Notes under the pieces: generated by a model
Databases searched by the model: none
What the model saw: the letters and a program-made list of their open reading frames with translations, nothing else
What the model was told of the DNA's origin: nothing
Translations under genes and position numbers: made by a program
Assembly: GCA_011947345.1 (NCBI GenBank)
Contig: JAAVTG010000605.1
Coordinates: forward strand, 1-17,932
Reading direction: 5' to 3'
Origin: Phytophthora quininea
Taxonomy: Eukaryota > Oomycota > Peronosporomycetes > Peronosporales > Peronosporaceae
Length of the DNA: 17,932 nt
Part shown: piece by piece, positions 10,509 to 17,932 of the stretch
Layout: each line of letters opens with the position of its first letter
Position numbering within the stretch: the first letter of the stretch is position 1

Positions 10509-10573
10509 GTGCGTATCAATAAGAGTATAACTTGGAAACACATCAAGTAAAGACTAACGTATGCTATTGCCAG
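10509..10573 (+). other. Short intron in AP-4 beta N-terminal half
   Basis: The 65-bp intron has donor GTGCGT at 10509, branch site CTAAC at 10554-10558 and acceptor TTGCCAG ending at 10573. It interrupts the trunk between GEVNELK and LREVTVEKDVK. The two exons join one base out of frame as written (exon end AAAAT), consistent with an extra base beside the donor. Confidence 0.7.
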
Positions 10574-11242
10574 TCCTGCGCGAAGTGACCGTCGAGAAGG
10601 ACGTCAAGCGCAAGCGCGAGATCATCAAGAAGGTCATCGCCTACATGACGTTGGGGATCGACGTCTCCAGGCTCTTCAGTGAGATGGTGCTGTGCGTAGA
10701 CACCAAGGACCTCATGTCCAAGAAGATGGTGTACCTGTACCTGACCAACTACGCGCAGAAGAACTCGGAGCTTGGCCATCATGTGCATCAACACGCTGCT
10801 CAATGACTGCCGCAATGAGGATCCCATGGTGCGCGGCCTGGCACTGCGCTCGCTGTGTTCTCTTCGACTAGACTCCATTCTGAGTACATCCACGACCCGC
10901 TGCAGGCCTCGCTGACTGACACCAGCGCCTACGTGCGCAAGACCGGCGTGATCGGCATTCTGAAGGTCTACTCTTGAACCCGGAGATCATTAAGGAGAGC
11001 GACATGATCGACACACTGTGCAACATGATCCGCGACCGCGACCCGCAGGTGGTCTCCAACTGCCTCGTGGCGTTGAACGAGATCATGGCGGACGAGGAGG
11101 CATCGCCATCAACCAGCCCATTGTGCTGCACCTGTTGAGTCGGATCTCGGACTTTAACGAGTGGGGCAGTGTAATATCCTGCAGATCGTGGCGAAGTACA
11201 AGCCCACGGGCCCGGACGAGGTGTTCACGATCATGAACACGT

Positions 11243-11286
11243 TGGAGCAGTGTCTACGTGTGTCCAACAGCGCCGTGGTGCTGGGC
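11243..11286 (+). repeat. 44-bp inverted repeat, right arm, at AP-4 beta breakpoint
   Basis: This is an exact inverted copy of 10296-10339. It marks the 3' edge of the N-terminal AP-4 beta fragment; the sequence immediately after is unrelated to adaptins. Confidence 0.95.
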
Positions 11287-11339
11287 ACGACGCGGCGGAT
11301 CCTCACTGTGACGGTGGTACGCTACCATGTTGCATACCG

Positions 11340-11372
11340 GGTAGTCATTTGAGACCAGGTAGTCACTTAAGA
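11340..11372 (+). repeat. 15-bp direct repeat pair (GGTAGTC...)
   Basis: GGTAGTCATTTGAGA (11340-11354) and GGTAGTCACTTAAGA (11358-11372) differ at two positions and are offset by 18 bp. The same GTAGTC word recurs as the hairpin GACTAC-AGT-GTAGTC at 11577-11591. The pair lies about 55 bp outside the right 44-bp arm. Confidence 0.6.
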
Positions 11373-11576
11373 GCTCAGCAAAAAAAATTAATCTTATTTT
11401 TGCACGCTTCGAACGGTTTGCTTTGTCTGGCGAGGAAGGCGACTTCGTTAGTGTCCTACTAGCCCCTTTAGCCGTCACTACGCACGATGTTGTTGATATG
11501 AGTCGCTCGTTCGAGCTCCTTTTGTTGATTACCCGGGAAATCATTACCCCAGGCGGCGATACAGGGTACCACGCTG

Positions 11577-11591
11577 GACTACAGTGTAGTC
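11577..11591. repeat. Small hairpin GACTAC-AGT-GTAGTC
   Basis: A perfect 6-bp stem with a 3-nt loop uses the same hexamer as the direct repeat at 11340-11372. It is short enough to arise by chance. Confidence 0.4.
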
Positions 11592-11949
11592 GGTTGCGTC
11601 GCAAATCCAGCGGCGGCAAAGGCAAAGGCTCCCCACGCGCTGAAAGCAGCATCTACAACAGCGATCTCGTCTCAAGGGGTTTGATCACCAACCTCGGGCT
11701 GATCGCCGATCGGTGATCGGGCCTTGCGCCATGGATTACGCTCGGGCGTACTCTTCATCTTCGACCGGCTGAAGAATATCCAGCAGAGGACAGCGGTGGC
11801 TCGACGAGACCAACGCCAGCAACCTTCCCTGCGTCCTCTGTCTTACACAAGCACTACTAACAATGTAGGTGATAGGCGATCATTGAGCTGACTCGACGCA
11901 GTGGGTACGGCGGAACGTCAATGGCGCTCAAGATTCTCGTCCACGGCAC

Positions 11950-11964
11950 CTCATTCCGCAACTT
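11950..11964 (+). promoter_or_regulatory. Oomycete initiator plus flanking region for ABCA copy B
   Basis: CTCATTCC (11950-11957) matches YTCANTYY exactly. It is followed by GCAACTT, close to the NCAWTTT flanking promoter region. It lies 54-61 nt upstream of the ATG at 12011. This is the better of the two initiator matches in the window. Confidence 0.62.
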
Positions 11965-12010
11965 GCGCTCCAACCAACACATCACCACGTCAGTACTAAA
12001 CTAGCTCGTC

Positions 12011-15000
12011 ATGGAGCGGCTCCTGCCGGTGAATGCGGCGCCGTCGCCGCCGCCAAAGAAGCGCTCGGGCCACCTCCGCTTCGTGCCGGTGCTGCTGCGC
12101 AAGAACTGGCTGCTCAAGCGCAAACACCCCGTGGCGCTGCTCTTCGAGATCATCACGCCCGTGCTCTTCATCACCGTCATGGACATCGTGCGCACCACCA
12201 CCAGCGACAAGACCGTGCCCCCAGGCTTCACCACCGGCACCACGTCCTACAACCTCTTCAACCCCGCCGGCTGGTCCCTCGTGGGCCAGGACACCACCCC
12301 TGTTCGCCACGCCCGAGTCCACGCTCTCGGGGCTTGCTGCACTTGGGCTTCCACTCGTTCGACTACGGGCGACTCATGAAGACCTTCACGGCCGAGAACC
12401 GCTCCATCTGCGAGCGCGAGATGAGTCTCGGCGGCCGCGTCAGTCTCAACGCGTCGTCGCCCTACGCGCTGCCGGCCGAGTGCGAGGGCCGCGTGTCGCC
12501 CTTCAAGATCGCCATCGCCCCCGACGACGCCTTCACGCGCAACTACTTCTTCGAGACCATGAAGCGGTGGTACCCGACGGTGGTCGTCAACGGCAGCGCC
12601 TCGGCCAACGCGTCGCAGTCGCAGTCGCAGCTCGTCATCCCGTCCTTCGAGGACAGCACCGTCTTCTTCGACACTGAGGACGACCTCGAGAGCTACGTCG
12701 AGTCCTCGGGCTACGCCGAGACGGCAGACAAACCTCGTATCTTCGGCGCCATCGTCTTCACGCAGTACCCGACCAGTAGCGACGCCATCGGCCAGCCGTC
12801 GTCCATCGAGTACTCGCTGCGACTCAACTCGACCTACGTCGGGAACAGCAACGACAACCGATACATCCCCAGACAGTCGACGGCGCCTCCGTCTGGGACT
12901 CGTTCACGCGCAAGCTCGAGACGACCGACTACCAGCAGTACACCACCAACGGCTTCATGACGCTGCAGACGCTCGTCACGCGCTTTGTCAACTGCCTGCC
13001 GGACTGGGACGCGAGCACCAAGTCCACGACGGGCGCGTGCCAGATCAATGCGTCCACTGCAGTGTCCTCGACCGACCTGGACTCCCGTCTTCTGGAGACC
13101 ATCGTCAACGACCCCGCCACCAAGTACGCCGACCTCTTGTCTAATCAGCTGCTTGGCGAGTCGTCTGCGCTCAGCAGCACTGCCAACCTGCAGCTCGATA
13201 ACGACACGCTCGAAGCGCTGCTGACCCCGCTACGTCAGGCACCGCAGCCGTACCTCGGAGCGCTCACCACGCCGTTCCCATCGACACGTTCACGTCCTCG
13301 TCCTTCTACGACTCGATCACCAACGCTTTCCCCATCTTCTTCATCCTCACGTACCTGCACCCGCTGTCCAAGATCCTCGTCGGTCTCATGTCCGAGAGGG
13401 AGACGCGCTCGCGAGCTCATGAAGATCCTGGGCGTCAAGGAGTCCAGCATCGTCATCTCCTGGTTCATCACGTACATCGTCATCCTGTTCGTGAGCTGCG
13501 TGCTGCAGACGATCGCGGCCGTGGCCGAGCTGTTCCCGAACTCGAGCGCCTTGCTGCTGTTCCTCTTCTTCTTCCTCTTCAGTCTCAGCGTGCTGGCCTT
13601 CGCCTTCATGATCAGCACCATGTTTTCGCGGTCGCGCACGGGCGTCTACGTCGGCTTCATCCTCTTCTTCGTCATGTACGGCGTCACGGCGGGGTTCAAC
13701 GACTCGTCCGCGGAGTCGTCCAAGAACGCGGTCTGCATCTTGGCACCGGCAGCGCTCGTCTTCGGGGTCGACTCGCTCGCGTCGTCGGAAACGTCGGGCG
13801 TCGGCATCTCGTTCGCCAGCGCTTCCGACCCCATCAAAACTTCCGCTTCTCCACGGCGCTCTACTATTTCGCCCTCGACACCATCGTGTACACGCTGCTC
13901 GGACTGTACTTTGAGAAGGCCATCCCGAAGGAGTACGGCACTCCCGAGAAATGGTACTTCCCGCTGCGTCCGTCGTACTGGATGAAGTTCCGCAAGTCCG
14001 CCGCCACGGCAAACACGACGAAGACGCAGCTGCATTGGAAGTGGAGGTGAACCCCAACGTCGAGCAGGTGAGCGCCGACTTGAAGAACCAGGAACAGACA
14101 GGCGAGGCGCTGTCGGTGCAGGGTCTTCGGAAGGTGTTCCAAGTCCCCGGTGGCAAAAAGGAGGCTGTGAAGGGGCTGCATATCAGCATGTACTCGGGCC
14201 AGATCACATGTCTGCTCGGCCACAACGGAGCAGGCAAGACGACTCTGATCTCCATGCTCACGGGTGTGACGCCCCCGACCGCAGGCGACGCCACCTTCCA
14301 CGGACTGTCGCTGCGGGAAGACATGGACGAGCTCCGCGAGTCGCTCGGCATCTGCTTCCAGCACGACGTACTGTACCCGGAGCTGTCCGTGCAAGACCAC
14401 CTCGAGTTCTACGCTCGCATCAAGGGCTATCGGGGCGAAGAGTTGAAGGACGAGGTCACGGCCAAGATCCGCGAGGTCGGACTCGTGGACAAGCGCGACA
14501 CGATTTCCAGTGCTCTGTCCGGAGGTATGAAGCGGAAGCTGTCGGTGGCGATCTCGTTGCTGGGCGACAGCTCGCTCGTGTTCCTGGACGAACCGACCTC
14601 GGAATGGACCCGTACTCGCGCCGCAGCACGTGGGAGATCCTGATGGCCAACCGCCAGGACCGCGTGATGGTGCTCACGACGCACTTCATGGACGAAGCCG
14701 ACATCCTGGGCGACCGTATCGCCATCATGGCCGAGGGCGAGCTGCGATGCTGCGGGTCGGCGCTGTTCCTCAAGAACCGCTTCGGCGTGGGCTACAACTT
14801 GACCATCGTCAAGGAGGAGCGCTGCGACGACGCGAACATGATCAACTTTGTCAGGCGCTACATCCCGTCCAGCACTGTGCTGAGCAACGTGGGCACGGAG
14901 ATCGCCTTCCAGCTACCCCTCGACAGCTCGTCGCTCTTCCCACAGATGTTCCACAAGCTGGATGAGAGTCTGGAGAAGCTGGCGGTGCTGTCGTACGGCA

Positions 15001-17932
15001 TTTCAGTGACGACGATGGAGGAGTGTTCATCAAGGTGGCCGAGGAGTCCGACGAGGAGCAACAGCACACGCTGCAGAACCGAGTGAAGCAACACGTCGTA
15101 GCTCCGCAAGACAGCCTCCCCATTGTCGGCGACAAGGCGGCGGAGAATTGCTACTACGGGCTTGATCGACAAGGAAGTTCGTTGCCGGTGGGCGGTCTGC
15201 ACTCGGTGTTCGTCACGCAACTGATGGCGATGATCCAGAAGCGGTTCCGCATGGCCAGGAGGGACAAGAAATTGTTCGGGGTGGGCTTGTTGCTGCCGGT
15301 GGTGTGGCTCATCTTCGGTTTGTCCATCCTGAAGGCTGCTGGGATCACGGACAACGACCCGTTCATGGCGCTGAAGTTGTCCAAGTTGGATTCCCAAGCT
15401 GGCGAAGTGCTGCTACCAAGTTTCTGTGAGCAGAGCTCCGGCCAGTGGTGCGAGACTGCGCTGGGCAGCGACTACTTCTCCGGCGCATCCATCGTGACGC
15501 TGAGCCAGAGTGATATCGGCAACCCGCCGTACTCGAGTGACTCGCCTACCGTCTTCGACGTCGTCTACAACGACCCAACCATCAACGCGACCGACGCGAC
15601 AGGCTACCAGCTCAGACTGAGCGAGAAGATCTTCAGTCGAGCGTACACCGAAGAGATCGCGGACCAGTTCGGTGGATACCTCATCCACGCAGACGTGGAC
15701 AACAACGTCTTCGGCTACAACGTGCTCATCAACACGACGCTGACGCACGGCTCAATTATCTTCAAGGCGTTCATGGACCAGTCGCTCTTTCGCCTCATGA
15801 CCACCCAGCACGACTCGAGCATCGGACCCTCCTCGCTGAGCTTGACGGTGAATGATCATCCGTTGCCTCTTACCGCTGAAAACACCGCGCTCTTCTCGCG
15901 TACATCTCCTTCGCTGCCGTGCTGTTCATCGTGATCTCCTTCGCTTACTATCCGGCATCCATTGTGGTGATGCTGGTCCGAGAGAGGTCTCCAGACCACA
16001 ACTCCAAGCACCAGCAACTGGTATCCGGCGCTAACATCAACGCGTTCTGGACTGCGAACTTCATTTGGGACTATTCCGTCTACCTGATCCCCGCCGTCAT
16101 CGCGCTGGCCTTGTTCCAGGCCTTCGACGTGAGCGCTAACAGGATCCAGCTCGTGTCAAACGTGCACCGACTCGACGTTCATTGCCGTGATCGTGCTGGT
16201 GCTGCTGTTTGGGCTGGCGATTTGTCCCCACGCGTACTGCTGGTCGTACGTGTTTACCGATCCGGCGTCTTCGCAGACGTACATGATCCTCATCAACTTC
16301 GTGCTGGGGCTCGCTCTGATGATCGTTTCCTTCGTGATGCAAGTCATCAACAGTACGGAGAGTGTGGATGACGGGCTGCAGTTCATTTGGCGCTTCTCAC
16401 CACTGTTCTGTCTTGGCCGAGGCTTGCTGAATCTGACCATCATAGAGATCACGTACACTGGCGGATCTGAGACAGACAATGCGCCCTCGAAGGACCCATT
16501 CGCGCTGGATAACACCGGGTACGAGATCATCTACTTGATCGTGGACGCGGTCATCTACTTTGCTCTCGCCGTGGCCATCGACTACGGTTTGACGTTCCCG
16601 AAGATCAAAGCCTCTATGTCCAAAGACCCTGACATCCCAGTGGAGCATGGCGAGATTGATGAAGACGTCGGAGCTGAAGCGGAGCGCGTCCTGAACGGCG
16701 GAGCTGACAACGACATGATCAAGCTGCAAAACCTCCGCAAGGTCTACCCCAAGGGAGAGAAGGTGGCTGTACAGGACCTGTCGTTCGGTCTCAAGCAGGG
16801 CGAGTGCTTCGGCTTCCTCGGAATCAACGGCGCTGGCAAGACCACGACGATGAAGATGCTGACGGGTGATATCGTGCCGACCTCCGGCAGGGCGACTCTC
16901 AGCGGCTTCGACATCATGACGCAGCAAGTGGAAGTCCGGCGGCAGATCGGATACTGTCCGCAGTTCGACGCGCTGATCGATCTCTTGACGGTTCGCGAGC
17001 ACCTGGAGCTGTTTGCCAAAATCAAGGGTGTCTCGAGTGCGGATCTGGACGACGTGGTGCGTCAGAAGATGGAGCAATTGAACCTGACGACGTTCGAAAA
17101 CAAACTGGCGGGCAGTTTGAGCGGCGGCAACAAGCGCAAGCTGTCGGTGGCCATCGCGATGATCGGCGGGCCGAAGATCCTGTTCCTCGACGAGCCGTCC
17201 ACCGGCATGGACCCGGTCTCGAGACGGTTCATGTGGGACGTCATCTCGGAGATCTCGACGTACAACAAGGAGTCGACGGTGGTGCTGACGACGCACAGCA
17301 TGGAGGAGTGCGAGGCGCTGTGCACGCGCGTCGGCATCATGGTCGGTGGCGAGCTCAAGTGTCTCGGCAGCGTGCAGCACCTGAAGAACCGCTTCGGCGA
17401 CGGTCTCATGTTCGACGCCAAGCTGCAGACGCCGTCAGCGGAAGACGTGGCAGCGCTTGCGTCGCGCTATTTCGACTCGCCTGACACTCGCATCGGCAAA
17501 GGCGAGCTCGAGGAGAAGTGCCGACTGCTGGGCAACGCCTCGTGGTTCGAGAAGATCGTCAACACGCACCCGACCGGACACACGATCGCCAACCTGGCCA
17601 AGCGCGACGGGTACGTCTTGGCGAGCGGCTTTGCCGCGTGGTGGACCACCGAGACGCAGTTCGAGAACGCGGCGGCGTTCCTGAAGGAGAACTTTGGGTC
17701 GATCGAGGTGCTGGAGCGGCGCCACGACTCGTGCTGGTTCAAGATCTTCGACCAGCAGGACCGCAACGTCGACCTGCGTCTATCGCATGTGTTCGACCTG
17801 GTGGAGAACGCCAAGACGCAGCTGTCGATCCGCGAGTACAGCGTCTCGCAGACCACGTTGGAGCAGATCTTCAACGCCTTCGCCAGCCAGCAGGACGTGG
17901 TCAAGTCGGCGACCAGCACTCCGACCAACACC
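12011..17932 (+). CDS. ABCA-subfamily full-size ABC transporter, copy B (3' end beyond window)
   Basis: This is a near-duplicate of ABCA copy A in opposite orientation, with the same TMD1-NBD1-TMD2-NBD2 plan. By family it would be a lipid-type exporter in a membrane. NBD1 Walker A is at 14218-14244 (about residue 736), its signature at 14515-14547; NBD2 Walker A is at 16820-16846 (about residue 1603). The first 15 or so residues (MERLLPVNAAPSPPP) differ from copy A. The C-terminus reads NAFASQQDVV and runs on past the window, so the stop is not seen. Frame breaks relative to family or copy A lie near 12300, 12333, 12868, 13279, 13397, 13839, 14014, 14601, 15021, 15899 and 16133. The breaks at 13279 and 13397 cancel, leaving about 40 residues in the wrong frame. 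From about 16140 to the edge the frame is intact. There are more breaks than in copy A, so either this copy is a decaying duplicate or its sequence is poorer. A 6-bp CAGTCG repeat unit is gained near 12620. Confidence 0.9.
12049..17893 (+). repeat. Right arm of a 5.8-kb inverted repeat (ABCA copy B)
   Basis: This is the counterpart of 2540-8382. Differences from the left arm include single-base substitutions (for example Leu/Val, Asp/Asn and Thr/Lys changes in the TMD2 region), the 6-bp repeat gain and about ten indels. Similarity stops at the Gln-Gln codons that precede the stop in copy A. Confidence 0.9.

Larger units (their letters stand above)
10351..11286 (+). pseudogene. AP-4 complex subunit beta, N-terminal half (split gene)
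   Basis: This is the start of the same AP-4 beta chain found in reverse to the left. A Gly/Pro-rich leader of about 45 residues precedes GEVNELK. After a short intron come classic beta-adaptin trunk motifs: [65 protein letters not shown] and NEWGQCNIL. The last matching residues are LEQCLRVSNSAVVLG; from 11287 the sequence no longer resembles adaptin. The start is uncertain: ATG at 10351 or 10360, and a third ATG at 10339 straddles the breakpoint, so 5' leader and promoter are absent. One-base frame breaks occur near 10377, 10440, 10774, 10881, 10972, 11100 and 11166, mostly losses from doublets (GG to G, CC to C) plus one T insertion. Whether these are decay or sequencing error cannot be told from sequence alone. 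With the 44-bp overlap removed, the two halves are exactly complementary. Confidence 0.83.
11287..11949. other. Intergenic region with no recognised gene
   Basis: About 660 bp lie between the AP-4 beta breakpoint and the ABCA copy B initiator. Open frames on both strands (for example 11423-11716 plus and 11254-11652 minus) show no motif I recognise and no coding-like periodicity. The region contains an A8 tract near 11380, a tandem-like GGTAGTC repeat, a GACTAC/GTAGTC hairpin and a GATCACC...GGTGATC dyad near 11683-11717. A degenerate transposon remnant is possible but unsupported. If the AP-4 beta inversion were reversed, this would be a divergent promoter region between AP-4 beta and ABCA copy B. 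Confidence 0.4.

Noticed and set aside
10561..10806. AP-4 beta trunk starting de novo at 10561
   Set aside because: The apparent start lies inside the intron ending at 10573. The true exon joins the upstream GEVNELK exon.
11423..11716. Plus-strand frame of 97 codons in the intergenic segment
   Set aside because: There is no domain, no promoter element and no coding-like composition; a minus-strand frame of similar length overlaps it.
12613..12630. Microsatellite locus of note
   Set aside because: Three CAGTCG-like units are too few to annotate as a repeat array; it is kept only as a copy-difference marker.
8210..16140. Programmed ribosomal frameshifting in the ABCA genes
   Set aside because: The break sites differ between copies, lack slippery heptamers with downstream structures, and are better explained by short homopolymers.
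1..17932. Prokaryotic systems (CRISPR, operons, toxin-antitoxin, integrons), tRNA or rRNA genes
   Set aside because: No repeats with spacers, cloverleaf structures or rRNA-like sequence were seen, and the gene structure is eukaryotic.

Overview
This is a eukaryotic window, most likely from an oomycete (Phytophthora or a close relative). Three things point there. The coding sequence is GC-rich with short GT-AG introns (one of about 65 nt with a CTAAC branch site). Matches to the oomycete initiator element (YTCANTYY followed by an NCAWTTT-like flank) lie about 40 and 60 nt upstream of the two ABC-transporter start codons. An AP-4 adaptor subunit is present, a complex that yeasts lack. Nothing looks prokaryotic: there are no operons and I saw no rRNA, tRNA or CRISPR.

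Layout: (1) 3-2428, plus strand: the 3' part of a helical protein gene I cannot firmly name, probably with an intron at 413-580 and several frame breaks. (2) 2537-8411, minus strand: a full-size ABCA-type ABC transporter (copy A, about 1,960 codons), convergent with gene 1. (3) 8668-10339, minus strand: the C-terminal half of the AP-4 complex beta subunit. (4) 10351-11286, plus strand: the N-terminal half of the same subunit, head-to-head with its own C-terminal half. (5) 11287-11949: intergenic sequence I do not recognise, with small repeats. (6) 12011-17932, plus strand: a second, nearly identical ABCA gene (copy B), still open at the window end.

The most striking structure is the broken AP-4 beta gene. 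Its two halves end in a perfect 44-bp inverted repeat (10296-10339 and 11243-11286). Flipping the stretch between the repeat arms would join the halves in frame at the right residue. This looks like an inversion with a duplicated breakpoint, or an assembly error at that spot. Around it the two ABCA genes form a 5.8-kb inverted repeat of roughly 99% identity. That identity stops within about 16 codons of the start and about 8 codons of copy A's stop, and the flanks differ.

Almost every gene carries one-base frame breaks, many of them homopolymers one base short and two shared by both ABCA copies. I therefore suspect sequencing error at least as much as gene decay. Functionally the window holds ordinary cell genes (a lipid-type ABC exporter pair and a trans-Golgi sorting adaptor). 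I found no convincing new biological system; the value lies in the rearrangement and the duplicate history.
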